Positions 7,463 to 16,936 of a stretch of 64,000 nt of DNA are shown piece by piece. Every line of letters begins with the position of its first letter. The first letter of the stretch is position 1. The notes below the pieces were generated by a model, which saw nothing but the letters and a program-made list of their open reading frames with translations, did no database searches and was not told the origin of the DNA. The stretch is taken from the NCBI GenBank assembly GCA_944324475.1, contig CALUWK010000001.1:89744-153743 (forward strand), read 5' to 3'. The translations under genes were made by a program, and so were the position numbers. This DNA is from Candidatus Gastranaerophilales bacterium. GTDB lineage: Bacteria > Cyanobacteriota > Vampirovibrionia > Gastranaerophilales > Gastranaerophilaceae.

Positions 7463-9234
7463 TACATTACAACCTCTTTAATCATGGTTGACTTTGTAAC
7501 TTTAATTAGCATTTTTGTTTTATCAACTTTTACAATGAAAGTTGCAGTTTTATCGGTTTTTTCAGACATTCTAAATTTTATATTGTAGTTTTCTAATTTT
7601 GGTGTTTTGAAGTTGTGAAGTGCAAAAACATCATCGAATATATAGCCCAACAGATTAATGTTATCGTTATATGAAACACACATAAAACCTCTTTCGGGGG
7701 CAATTTCAACACTTGATAAAACTTCAGGTTCTTTTGTTATTTCATTAGGTATTTGTTTTTGTAATTGTGGTTTAATTTCTTCTTTTAGAATAGGCGACGT
7801 AACACTTTGTTTTATTTCTTTGGTTTTAAGGTCAATTTGTTCTGATTCTCGCGGAGTAATTTCAATGAAACTGTCTTCTTTTAATATCTTTTGAATAATG
7901 TCATATTCTGATTCTTGAGTTCCTACTTTTGAGTTTTTTGTCGTTCCGTATGGTTCTACTTCTGCTCGTTTATAGTTATCTCTTAAATCAGGTTCGTAGC
8001 TTGATAATTCATAATTTCTTTTGATAGCAGATGTTGCAGGATCGCAAAAGCCTGTTTGTTTTACACTTTTATCAAAAATAAAGTATTGTCCATTGTTTGG
8101 AGTTTGATGTGAACTTTCATCAGGTTTTTTGAAGGTTAAGTTTGATTTTTCGTTTTTTTCTATTAAATCTGCTTTATTTTTTAGTCTGGGTTGAGGAGTT
8201 TTTCTTGTTAATATCAATAGCATTATAATAAAACTTATAATACCCGCAAGAGCCATTAGTAAGATGTCTCGTATACTTAAGCCATATTCTTTTAGTTTAT
8301 TTTTAAAACTTATTTTGTAAGCAAATATTTTTTGTTTTATGGAAGATAATTTGCTTTTTGTAGCTATAAGGTAGTCGTATAAATCTTTTTTAGGTTCTTT
8401 TATATTTTGATTTTCATCTGCTAAAAGCTCATTCTCCGTATATTTTTCTATGGAGTTTGTATTTTCTGTTTCAAGGTTTGTTTCGTTTTCGCTTGTTTTT
8501 TCTTGAATTTCTTCTGTTTTATTTGATTCGATTGGATTTTCTTTTTTTATTTCTTGATTTTGATTATTGATTTTAGGAGTTTGTATATTTGTTTTTTCAA
8601 TTTTTTTTATTGTTTCTTTTTTTTGAGTCGTTATTGTTGTTGATTTTACTGTTTTTGATTTATTTTCATTTTTAGCAGTTTTTGTTTTGTTTGTTGATTC
8701 AGATAAATTTTCTTTTATCTTTGCTTTTTGAAAAGCCACATTTTTTTTTTGATTATTAGTCGTTTGAGTGATTGTTGATGCTTTTGGAGTTATTTTTTGT
8801 GAATTTGATGCTACTTCATCTGTAAGCTTAGAAGCTGCTTGCGCATTGTTTTTTATTGCTACTTTAAAATTAAGAGGTTTTGTTGTATTTATATTTATTT
8901 TTGTGTATCCGTTATTAATATCGGCTCCTGCATATTGAAACACTTTTGCATCAACATTTCTTATATCAGAGGTGTTAAAAGAAGTTAAAGTAGCCGAGTT
9001 TTTTGTTTCAGGTAGTAAGATATAGTAGTTTAGATCACTTTTTTTTATTATTTTAACTGGTTCGGAAAATTTCTTAGATGTATACAAGTTTACATTATAT
9101 GAATTTTCGCTTGTTTTTGTAAGTTCAATTTTTGTTAAAGAATTTTTATATTCATTATCAATGGCATTTGCAGCGTTCAGCAATAAAAATATTGTAAATA
9201 TAGGAATTGAAATTCTTGATAAAATTCTATTCAC
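7462..9234 (-). CDS. AMIN-domain single-pass membrane protein
   Basis: A 590-residue protein with a signal peptide ending near AANA (residue 24). It has an AMIN-like beta domain at about 30-130 and a Lys/Thr/Asn/Glu-rich low-complexity linker at about 130-300. A single membrane helix follows at about 322-345, then a cytoplasmic part with a small folded domain at about 500-590. AMIN domains bind peptidoglycan or secretin complexes. The topology would place AMIN outside the inner membrane, joined to a cytosolic domain. I do not recognise the C-terminal domain. The long linker could span the periplasm. Divergent from era. Confidence 0.7.
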   Translation of the reverse strand: MNRILSRISIPIFTIFLLLNAANAIDNEYKNSLTKIELTKTSENSYNVNLYTSKKFSEPVKIIKKSDLNYYILLPETKNSATLTSFNTSDIRNVDAKVFQYAGADINNGYTKININTTKPLNFKVAIKNNAQAASKLTDEVASNSQKITPKASTITQTTNNQKKNVAFQKAKIKENLSESTNKTKTAKNENKSKTVKSTTITTQKKETIKKIEKTNIQTPKINNQNQEIKKENPIESNKTEEIQEKTSENETNLETENTNSIEKYTENELLADENQNIKEPKKDLYDYLIATKSKLSSIKQKIFAYKISFKNKLKEYGLSIRDILLMALAGIISFIIMLLILTRKTPQPRLKNKADLIEKNEKSNLTFKKPDESSHQTPNNGQYFIFDKSVKQTGFCDPATSAIKRNYELSSYEPDLRDNYKRAEVEPYGTTKNSKVGTQESEYDIIQKILKEDSFIEITPRESEQIDLKTKEIKQSVTSPILKEEIKPQLQKQIPNEITKEPEVLSSVEIAPERGFMCVSYNDNINLLGYIFDDVFALHNFKTPKLENYNIKFRMSEKTDKTATFIVKVDKTKMLIKVTKSTMIKEVVM

Positions 9235-9317
9235 TTTTACTATCCTTTTATTTTTAATTTATAATTATTAATATTATAGTATAAATATAGATTATTGTAA
9301 AAGAAGTAAATTGTCTA

Positions 9318-10238
9318 ATGAAAAAAATAATTGAAAAAGATGATAAAAAAATTTTTAAATCCGGCATAGTGGCTCTTGTGGCTCGTCCAAATGTCGGAAA
9401 ATCAACTCTTTTGAATAAAATTTTAGGTCAGAAAGTGGCTATAGCCACTTCTTTAAAACAAACTACAAGAAAAAACCTTAAGGGTGTTTATACTGATAGT
9501 AATTCGCAAATTATTATAATAGATACTCCAGGGGTTCATAAACCAATAAATGAACTTGGAAGATATTTGTCTGAACAATCAAAAAGTGCTTTAGATAGTG
9601 TGGATTTGATTTTGTTTATGGTTGATGTCACTGAGCAGTGTGGTCCGGGGGATAAATGGATATATGAGAATTATATAAAAAATTCTAAATCTCAGGTTTT
9701 ACTCGTTTTAAATAAGGTCGATTTAATTAAGGATATAAATAAAAGAGAGCTGAATCTTTTTTCTTATAAAAAAATGTTTTGTGATAATGTGGATTCCATA
9801 AAAATAAGCGCTAAAACCGGAAGAAATGTTAACGATTTAATTGATAAAATTAAAAATCATATTTCTGTTGGTGAAAAGTTTTATGATGATGATATAATTT
9901 GTGATTCAAACATGCGTGAAATTGCAGGTGAAATTATCAGAGAAAAAATAATTTTGAATACAAAAGATGAAGTTCCTCATAGCGTGGCTGTTTTGGTTGA
10001 TGATTATATTGAACAAGAAAAAATAGACAAGATTACAGCGAGAATAGTTGTAAATAGTGAGAGTCAAAAGGGCATTTTGATAGGCAAAAATGGCTCAATG
10101 TTAAAAAATATCGGAAAAGAAGCCAGGATTGAGTTAGAAAAAATATTAGGAAAAAAAGTTTACTTAAAGCTTTTTGTAAAAGTTCAGAAAAATTGGTTAA
10201 AAGATAAAGCTATTATTAAGGATTTTGGATATAATTAG
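9318..10238 (+). CDS. era: GTPase Era
   Basis: A 306-residue Era with all GTPase motifs: G1 ARPNVGKST (first residue A instead of the usual G), G2 region KQTTRKN, G3 DTPGVH, G4 NKVD and G5 SAK. The C-terminal KH domain (about 205-300) contains the GKNGS loop. Era binds the 3' end of 16S rRNA and helps 30S assembly. The stop is interlocked with the stop of the convergent permease gene (four shared bases). A weak AGAAG ribosome site lies upstream. Confidence 0.96.
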   Translation: MKKIIEKDDKKIFKSGIVALVARPNVGKSTLLNKILGQKVAIATSLKQTTRKNLKGVYTDSNSQIIIIDTPGVHKPINELGRYLSEQSKSALDSVDLILFMVDVTEQCGPGDKWIYENYIKNSKSQVLLVLNKVDLIKDINKRELNLFSYKKMFCDNVDSIKISAKTGRNVNDLIDKIKNHISVGEKFYDDDIICDSNMREIAGEIIREKIILNTKDEVPHSVAVLVDDYIEQEKIDKITARIVVNSESQKGILIGKNGSMLKNIGKEARIELEKILGKKVYLKLFVKVQKNWLKDKAIIKDFGYN

Positions 10239-11071
10239 CCTTTTACGGCTCCTTCGGTTGAGCCTGAAATAAAATATTTTTGAAGTGCAAGAAAAAATAC
10301 CATAATAGGTATAATGCTAATTATTGATCCTGCTGCAACAAGCCTGTAGTCTGAACTAAATGCACTTGAGAGGTTGTTTATTCCGACAGGAAGAGTAAAT
10401 AATTTTTCATTGGTTAGTACTATGCTTGGCCATAAAAATTCTCCCCAAGAACCGATAAAAGTGAATATTGCAAGAAGTGCAACGGATGGTTTTATCATAG
10501 GAAGTAATAATTTAAAAAATATTTGAAAAGAATTGCAGCCATCTATAATAGCACTTTCTTCTATTTCTTTTGGTATTGTTAAAAATGCTTGTCTTAAAAG
10601 AAATATTCCAAAAGCATTGACTGCAAAGGGCATAATTAAACCTAAATATCCTGCTAATATTGAATAATTGTCAATTAAATGTAGTTTAAGTGTAATTATA
10701 TATACCGGAAGCATTATTGTTTGAAAAGGTACCATTATTGTTGCGAGTATTGCAAAAAAAGCAATTTTCTTACCTTTAAATTCCATTCTCGCTAAGGGGT
10801 ATGCAGCAAGAGCAGAAAGTATTACATTTAATATAACTGTTGAAGAAGCCACAATAAAGCTATTTATGACATACCGTACTATTGGAACAAGTTTTAAAAC
10901 TTCTTTAAAATTATTTAGTGTAAAGTCTTTTGGTATAAAAATCGGAGGGTAAGCAAAAATATTTTCACATCTTCCTTTGAGCGCAGTGGATAATAGCCAT
11001 AAAAAGGGTACTAAAGAAAGTATGCAAATGAAAATTAGAATTATATGAGTAATTATGTTTTTTATTTTCAT
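10235..11071 (-). CDS. carbohydrate ABC transporter permease (MalG/UgpE type)
   Basis: A 278-residue inner-membrane permease with six hydrophobic segments. The EAA loop that contacts the ATPase is visible at about 185-205 as EESAIIDGCNSFQIFFKLLLP. The N-terminal sequence PFLWLLSTALK and the WGEFLWP segment near 230 are typical of MalG/UgpE-type sugar permeases. It forms a pair with the next gene through an ATGA overlap. No ATPase or binding protein is encoded nearby, so these must come from elsewhere. The sugar is unknown. Confidence 0.9.
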   Translation of the reverse strand: MKIKNIITHIILIFICILSLVPFLWLLSTALKGRCENIFAYPPIFIPKDFTLNNFKEVLKLVPIVRYVINSFIVASSTVILNVILSALAAYPLARMEFKGKKIAFFAILATIMVPFQTIMLPVYIITLKLHLIDNYSILAGYLGLIMPFAVNAFGIFLLRQAFLTIPKEIEESAIIDGCNSFQIFFKLLLPMIKPSVALLAIFTFIGSWGEFLWPSIVLTNEKLFTLPVGINNLSSAFSSDYRLVAAGSIISIIPIMVFFLALQKYFISGSTEGAVKG

Positions 11072-11937
11072 ATTTTGTATTTATCCTTTTCAAAAACAAA
11101 AATATTTAAAATTGAAAAACCCATAACTATAAAAAGTAATATAACCGCTCCTGCACTTGCGAGACCTAAATCAAGGTTTTCAAAAGCTTTTTCGTATATG
11201 TAATAAACTATTGTTTTTGTCGAATCAAGAGGTCCACCTTTTGTCATAACATATATTTCAACAAAAACTTTCAAAGCTGAAATTGAGCTTATAGTGCTGA
11301 CTAATGCTATCATTGGCATTATGTGTGGAATTGTTACAAGCAAGTGTTTTTTTAAACCTGTTGCGCCATCAACTTCTGCTGCTTCGTATAATTCTTTAGG
11401 TACACTCATTAAAGCACTTAAATATATCATCATGTAATATCCTATACCTTTAAAAATGGTAACTATTGCAACGGATACCATGGAGACTTTTGGGTCAGAA
11501 AGCCAACCGATTGAATTATAACCTATTTTTTCAATAAAAAAATTTAAAAGTCCATTTGGTGCATAAAGCCATTTAAAGGCTATGGCAACTACTACTATAG
11601 AAATAATTACTGGAAGATAGATTATAATTTTATATATATTTTTGCATTTTATATTTTGGTTGATTAGAATTGCTAAAAATAAAGGGAAAATAACCAAAAA
11701 TGGCACACATAAAATCAAAAAATAAAAAGTGTTAATTATAGTTTTTAAAAAAAGGGGTGATTTGATAAGTTCAAAGTAATTATTTAAAAAAACAAAATCG
11801 GGTGAATAAATATTTTTTGAATAACTAAAAAAGCTAAGCCAAATAGTATGGAAAAATGGAATAAAGAAGAATACTAAAAGCACCGCAAAAGCGGGCAGTA
11901 AAAACAAATAGGCTCCGATATTTTTCTTTAAATCCAT
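11068..11937 (-). CDS. carbohydrate ABC transporter permease (MalF/UgpA type)
   Basis: A 289-residue permease with six membrane segments. It has the EAA loop YEAAEVDGATGLKKHLLVTIP at about 183-204, and the early FLLPAFAVLLVFFFIPF segment typical of MalF/UgpA. It is the first gene of the pair and overlaps the MalG-type gene by four bases. Together they would form the membrane core of a sugar or glycerol-phosphate importer. The 65-base gap to the divergent amidase gene must hold promoters for both directions. Confidence 0.9.
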   Translation of the reverse strand: MDLKKNIGAYLFLLPAFAVLLVFFFIPFFHTIWLSFFSYSKNIYSPDFVFLNNYFELIKSPLFLKTIINTFYFLILCVPFLVIFPLFLAILINQNIKCKNIYKIIIYLPVIISIVVVAIAFKWLYAPNGLLNFFIEKIGYNSIGWLSDPKVSMVSVAIVTIFKGIGYYMMIYLSALMSVPKELYEAAEVDGATGLKKHLLVTIPHIMPMIALVSTISSISALKVFVEIYVMTKGGPLDSTKTIVYYIYEKAFENLDLGLASAGAVILLFIVMGFSILNIFVFEKDKYKI

Positions 11938-12002
11938 AAGTAAATACTATATTAATTCAAATAAAAATTCAACAATCCGTATTAGTTAATATTAAAAAGT
12001 TA

Positions 12003-14015
12003 ATGCTAAAATTAAAGCATAAAGGAAAATCATTGAAACTACGTAAACTGACAGCAATTATATTATTTTTTTTAATGCTGGCGGTGCAGAGTGTACTTTG
12101 CAGTGCCTTTTGTGCTGAGAATTTGAAAATAAAAGATATAATTATTGATAATTCTGATAGATTAATATACATAAGGGGGCAAGGAAGCTTTAAAGGAGCT
12201 CAGAGCGTTGTTTATGTGCCAAATTCTAATGTTAATAATTCCGTTAATTTAATTAATAATGTCTCCGCATTTACGATAAGTTCACCGTATCGTTATGTAG
12301 TTGATATACCGAATTCAACTTTAATTGGTGCCAGCAGGAATTATAAGCTTCAAAATTCTGTAATTCAAAATGTTGCATTGAGTCAGTTTTCTGTTAATCC
12401 TAATGTGGTTAGAATTGTTTTTACGGTTTCTGGGCAGTCTGATTTATCAAAGTTTAGAACATATACAAACGGGTCAGATATAGTTGTTAAATATGCTTCA
12501 TCAATTATTGATAATTCAATTCAATATAAATTTTATACTCCTGTTGGTGATTCTGATAAGTCTTCATTATTGCAAAATACCTCTGCAACATTAGTTTATA
12601 ATACCTCAAATGAGGTTATAGAAATAAATCCAAGACTTCAGACTAAATATTATTTAAGTCAGGTAAGTCAAAATTCAGATGGCTTAATTTTGAGGGGATT
12701 GGGTCAAATTTCAATGCAGAGAGCTACTTATAATTCTGATAATACAGTAGCAGAAGTTGTATTAGATAGTGCAGGGCTAGCGTCAAAGCTTGAAAATAAA
12801 ACTTATAATATTCCAAGTTCAAATAAAATAAAAGGTACATTAACAATATCTAAATTGTCCGCAAAAAAAATCAAATTAACTCTTGAAAGTGATAATGTTC
12901 GTGATTTTCGTTTTGTTGTGTCTCCTGACGGACAAAGTCTTTTTGTATCTCACAGAACGTATGTAATTAATACTGTTTTTTCAACGAATACTGCAAAAGT
13001 TAATTCCTATAAAATGACTAAAAATTCAAATGGCTATAATATTTTTGACATAGCATTTAATCAAGCGGTTACTTATGATGTTTTTGAGTTAAATGACAGT
13101 TTTTACTTAGATGTCAATAATTTGGGTGATTATAATACTTTGCTTTTTGAACAGATGCTAAAAACAAGTGATATAAAAGTTCAGGTGCTTAAAATATCTC
13201 AAGATAAAACTCGTTTCATTATTCCTATGGAGAATTTAAATTTTGCTTATGCAAATGTTGAAAGTAATGCTAAATCAATTAAATTATGTTTTAAAGAAAA
13301 GTCGGTTATTCCTGCGGTTAAAAATGAAATTTTAATTGCAGCGAAAAATGTTGAAAAAGAAATAAAAGATGAAAAGAAATCTCAAAATCTTAATGTAATA
13401 TATATTCCAAAAGAAGAAGAAAAACCTGAAATTCAAAAACCTAAAAAGAAAAAAGAGCCACCTACAATAAGTTCAATGAAAAAAGTGGTACTCGATCCCG
13501 GCCATGGCGGGGTGGACAGTGGTGCAATAGGTGGTGGTTATTATGAAAAAACCTTAAATCTTGCTGTTGCAAAATTGGTTAAGGAAAAGCTTGAGAAAAA
13601 AGATATACATGTTTATATGACCAGAACAAAGGATACAACAATGACCCTTGAAGATAGAGTTAATTATTCTAACGAATTAAGTCCTGATATATACGTTAGT
13701 ATTCACACTAATTCAACGGTTAAAGAAGATTCGTTTGGTCTTGAAACTCATTATTACAAGGATGATAGTTATGAGCTTGCTCAAAAAATTCACTCTGTTT
13801 TTGCAAGTGAAAAAAATCTAAAAAAATGGGAAACAAAAGACAGAGGTGTGATAAAATCTTGTTTTTATGTTATAAATCATACAGAAGCACCAAGTGTTTT
13901 AATTGAAATGGGTTTTATTTCAAATCTTGAGGAAAGAGCTAAATTACTTAAAAAAGATAGGCAAGAGCAAATTGCAGAGTCTATTGCAAAAGGTATATTG
14001 GAGTACTTAAAGTAA
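12003..14015 (+). CDS. AMIN-domain N-acetylmuramoyl-L-alanine amidase
   Basis: A 670-residue exported cell-wall hydrolase. A signal peptide ends near SAFCA. Two or three AMIN-like beta domains follow (about 40-150, 200-310 and 325-425), then a Lys/Glu/Pro linker, and an Amidase_3 domain at about 490-668. The zinc and catalytic residues are visible in DPGHGG, YYEKTLN, SIHTNS and IEMGFISN. It cleaves the lactyl-peptide bond of peptidoglycan, as AmiC does in cell separation. Start choice: ATG 12003 has no ribosome site, while TTG 12033 has AAAGGA six bases upstream and gives a shorter, better signal peptide (MKLRKLTAI), so 12033 may be the true start. murI follows directly. Confidence 0.92.
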   Translation: MLKLKHKGKSLKLRKLTAIILFFLMLAVQSVLCSAFCAENLKIKDIIIDNSDRLIYIRGQGSFKGAQSVVYVPNSNVNNSVNLINNVSAFTISSPYRYVVDIPNSTLIGASRNYKLQNSVIQNVALSQFSVNPNVVRIVFTVSGQSDLSKFRTYTNGSDIVVKYASSIIDNSIQYKFYTPVGDSDKSSLLQNTSATLVYNTSNEVIEINPRLQTKYYLSQVSQNSDGLILRGLGQISMQRATYNSDNTVAEVVLDSAGLASKLENKTYNIPSSNKIKGTLTISKLSAKKIKLTLESDNVRDFRFVVSPDGQSLFVSHRTYVINTVFSTNTAKVNSYKMTKNSNGYNIFDIAFNQAVTYDVFELNDSFYLDVNNLGDYNTLLFEQMLKTSDIKVQVLKISQDKTRFIIPMENLNFAYANVESNAKSIKLCFKEKSVIPAVKNEILIAAKNVEKEIKDEKKSQNLNVIYIPKEEEKPEIQKPKKKKEPPTISSMKKVVLDPGHGGVDSGAIGGGYYEKTLNLAVAKLVKEKLEKKDIHVYMTRTKDTTMTLEDRVNYSNELSPDIYVSIHTNSTVKEDSFGLETHYYKDDSYELAQKIHSVFASEKNLKKWETKDRGVIKSCFYVINHTEAPSVLIEMGFISNLEERAKLLKKDRQEQIAESIAKGILEYLK

Positions 14016-14804
14016 ATGGAATATATCGGAATTTTAGATAGTGGAGTCGGAGGTCTAAGCGTATTATCGGAATTAGTTGCTATTATGCCAAAGGGTAAAT
14101 TTTTGTATTTTGGTGATACAAAAAATATGCCTTATGGGACAAAGACTTTTGATGAAATATATTTTTACACCAAGAAAATTTTAGAATTTTTTATTCAAAA
14201 AAATGTTAAAAATGTTGTTTTTGCTTGTAACACAACATCTGCTGTTGTGTATGATAAGCTAAGTGAGGAGTTTGATGGAATTTTAAAAATTTTTCCTTTA
14301 ATTCAAACTGTAGTTAAAAAAGCGATAAGTAATTTAAAAGATAATGATACTATAGCTATTTTTGCAACTCGTGCGACTATTAATTCAAAAAAATATGAAA
14401 TAGAAATCAAGAAATATAATCCAAAAATTAATGTTGTAGAAATTGATTGTACGGGTTTTGTGGAGATAGTTGAAGAAAGGTTGTATGAAGATAAAAAATC
14501 TATAGATTTAATCAAGTCTAAAATGGATATAGTTAGAAATTCCGGTGCAAAAAAACTTGTTTTAGGTTGTACACACTATCCTTATTTAATTAATATATTT
14601 AAAAGCATTAATTCTGATATTGAATATTTTAACCCAGCAGGCTGTTTAGCGGAAGTTGTAAAGGAGAATATCAGAGTTGGAAGTGATTTTTATGAAAATA
14701 AGGGTAAGATTAAATTTTTTGTTTCAAAAAATCCGGAAGATTTTAGAAAAAATGCTGAGTTATTTTTTAATATTAAAGATGAAATTACTTTAGTTAATCA
14801 ATAA
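14016..14804 (+). CDS. murI: glutamate racemase
   Basis: A 262-residue MurI that makes D-glutamate for peptidoglycan. The two catalytic cysteines are in ACNTTSA (about residue 72) and LGCTHYP (about 183), and the N-terminal DSGVGGLS is the family signature. The ATG follows the TAA of the amidase gene with no gap, so the two cell-wall genes form one transcript. The 3' end overlaps convergent glgC by 11 bp. Confidence 0.95.
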   Translation: MEYIGILDSGVGGLSVLSELVAIMPKGKFLYFGDTKNMPYGTKTFDEIYFYTKKILEFFIQKNVKNVVFACNTTSAVVYDKLSEEFDGILKIFPLIQTVVKKAISNLKDNDTIAIFATRATINSKKYEIEIKKYNPKINVVEIDCTGFVEIVEERLYEDKKSIDLIKSKMDIVRNSGAKKLVLGCTHYPYLINIFKSINSDIEYFNPAGCLAEVVKENIRVGSDFYENKGKIKFFVSKNPEDFRKNAELFFNIKDEITLVNQ

Positions 14805-16032
14805 TTGCACCTTTTGGTACTACTGTTATTCCTCCTTGCGATACATAAAAACCTCTTTTAGTGTCTTCTTCTTTGTTGTATCCTATTTCTGTGTAGGGTG
14901 GAATGTTTACGTTTTTATCGATAATTGCACGATTAATTTGAGAATGTCTGCCTATTGTAACATTTTCCATTAGAATTGAATCTACAACGCTAGAATAGCT
15001 GTTAATTCTAACATTTGGCGACAAAACACATCCTGAAATGCAACCTCCTGAAATTATGCATCCTTCTGAAACCAAAGAGTTCTTTGCAACTCCAACTCTT
15101 TCATCCTCGTCCCAAATGAATTTTGCAGGTGGAAAATTATAATTGTATGTTCTTAATGGCCATTGTTGTGAGTATAAATTAAGTTCGGGAGAATATGCTA
15201 ATAAATCCATATTTGCCATAAAATAACTGTCTACATTTCCAACATCTCTCCAATAACCTTGTTCAGCTGGAAGCATTCCTTGAAAGGTATTTGAGCTAAA
15301 ATTATAAATATATATTTTGGAGTTATTTTTTAGCATATTTGGAATAATGTTTTTGCCGAAATCATGGCTTGAATCTTCGTCAAATGCATCATATTCAAGT
15401 TCTTCAATTAGTTTTTCGGGTTTGAAGATGTAATTTCCCATTGAAGCGAGGCATTTTGTGGGGTCGTTGGGAATATGTTTTGGTTTTGTTTTAGGTTTTT
15501 CGATGAAATTTTGTAATCTCCAATTTTCATCTACTTCAATAATTCCATATTCACCAGCAAGTTCAATAGGTATTGCAATGGAAGATATAGTTAAATCGGC
15601 ATTTTTTTGAATGTGATAGTCAAGCATTTGGCGAACATCCATTTTATAAATATGGTCTCCTCCAAAAACACAAACGTGGCTATAGTTTTCGTCTGTTATT
15701 TGGTTTTTATTTTGATAAATTGCATCGGCAGTTCCTTTGTACCAGTTGCCATCAGTCCTCATTTGTGCAGGAACGAGATCAACGTATTGGTCTATTGAGG
15801 GACATAAATTCCACCCTCTTGAAATATGTTTGTTTAGGGAATCAGATTTGTATTGTGTTAAGATTTTTATTTTATAAAATCCCGAGTTAACAAAATTGTT
15901 TAAAACAAAATCAATAATTCTGTATCTTCCACCAAATGGAACAGCAGGTTTTGCGCGGTCTTTAGTTAAAGGATAAAGTCGTTTTCCTTGTCCGCCTGCT
16001 AAAATCATTGCTAAAACCTGATTATGATACAT
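14794..16032 (-). CDS. glgC: glucose-1-phosphate adenylyltransferase
   Basis: A 412-residue ADP-glucose pyrophosphorylase that makes the donor for glycogen. The nucleotide loop GGQGKRLYPLT, the AKPAVPFGG motif, the FGGDHIYKMD catalytic segment and the FIEKP motif are all present. The C-terminal left-handed beta helix (about 300-405) has the usual hexapeptide look. No other glycogen gene is adjacent. glgC in this form is common in cyanobacterial relatives. The intergenic gap to the next gene is 152 bp and carries divergent promoters. Confidence 0.95.
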   Translation of the reverse strand: MYHNQVLAMILAGGQGKRLYPLTKDRAKPAVPFGGRYRIIDFVLNNFVNSGFYKIKILTQYKSDSLNKHISRGWNLCPSIDQYVDLVPAQMRTDGNWYKGTADAIYQNKNQITDENYSHVCVFGGDHIYKMDVRQMLDYHIQKNADLTISSIAIPIELAGEYGIIEVDENWRLQNFIEKPKTKPKHIPNDPTKCLASMGNYIFKPEKLIEELEYDAFDEDSSHDFGKNIIPNMLKNNSKIYIYNFSSNTFQGMLPAEQGYWRDVGNVDSYFMANMDLLAYSPELNLYSQQWPLRTYNYNFPPAKFIWDEDERVGVAKNSLVSEGCIISGGCISGCVLSPNVRINSYSSVVDSILMENVTIGRHSQINRAIIDKNVNIPPYTEIGYNKEEDTKRGFYVSQGGITVVPKGAIID

Positions 16033-16184
16033 GATATTACCTATTTACTTACGTTATTATTTTACTTTTTGGGATAATTAAATACAATAATTCAAATATA
16101 TGTATTTTGGAGTAATTATTTTTTTATCATTTTAACTAAGAGAATTTTGTTGTACAATTTTTATGTAGTTGAATAAGGGGCTTT

Positions 16185-16919
16185 ATGACATCTACAATAG
16201 CTTTAATAGGTAAATCTGGAAGTGGCAAGACTACTTTTGCAAGGGTTTTTGGAGATTTAATTAAAAAAAAATTTCCTAATTCTTCGATTTTGTTTGTGGA
16301 TAATGACTTGTCTCTTGAACTTACGGATAGTTTTGGCGTTAAAACAAGAAATACTATTTATGGTATAAAATCAGGTAAACATGAATATAAAACAGGAATT
16401 CCTAATGGAATGACTAAGCAGGAGTTTATAGAATGGGCTCTTGAAGATATAATTATAAATGTAGATGAAAATGTTGATTTGGTCGCCTCTTGGTTTGTTA
16501 CTCCAAAAGATTGTATTTGTCCTTCTACTAAATTGATGCGTGATTCACTTGTTAAATTGATTGAAAGGTATGATTTTGTTATTTTTGATTGTGAATATGA
16601 TTTGAAGTACCTTAATTTACTTGTTGATTACCCCATTGATGAAACAATAATAGTTTCTTTGTGTTCGAAATCTTCTCTTTTTCTTGCGTCAAAAATTGCT
16701 GAATCATCGAGAAAATATGCAGTAGAGGGGCAGTTAGGAGTTGTGGTCAATAAGGTTGAAAAAGAAAAACTAAAGGAAATAAATGATATTGCAAAAAGCC
16801 TTGAATTAGATATTGTTGCATGTGTTGAAAATTATATTAATGAATTTGGAGGAATTGATTATAATAAAATAAAAGATGTTGTTGAAGTTTCTTATTCAAG
16901 AATGAATTTGCCGCAATAG
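16185..16919 (+). CDS. CooC-like P-loop ATPase
   Basis: A 244-residue P-loop protein with GKSGSGKTT at about 9-17, where MinD/CooC proteins have GKGGVGKTT. A FVDNDLS strand follows, like the DxD of the family. A Cys-x-Cys pair lies at residues 110 and 112 (DCICP), then a switch-like FDCEYDLKYL segment. The Cys-x-Cys position and the downstream Asp-rich strand match the CooC nickel-insertion ATPases for CO dehydrogenase. The deviant P-loop lacks the signature Lys of the deviant Walker A. No CO dehydrogenase gene is present. It precedes folD by 17 bases, so a link with one-carbon metabolism is possible. An AAGGGG ribosome site precedes the ATG. Confidence 0.65.
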   Translation: MTSTIALIGKSGSGKTTFARVFGDLIKKKFPNSSILFVDNDLSLELTDSFGVKTRNTIYGIKSGKHEYKTGIPNGMTKQEFIEWALEDIIINVDENVDLVASWFVTPKDCICPSTKLMRDSLVKLIERYDFVIFDCEYDLKYLNLLVDYPIDETIIVSLCSKSSLFLASKIAESSRKYAVEGQLGVVVNKVEKEKLKEINDIAKSLELDIVACVENYINEFGGIDYNKIKDVVEVSYSRMNLPQ

Positions 16920-16936
16920 TAAAAAAGGGGAAAAAG

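Noticed and set aside
9318..10238. Era with a damaged G1 motif (A instead of G first)
   Set aside because: The first position of G1 tolerates small residues and the GKST core is intact, so the enzyme should be normal.
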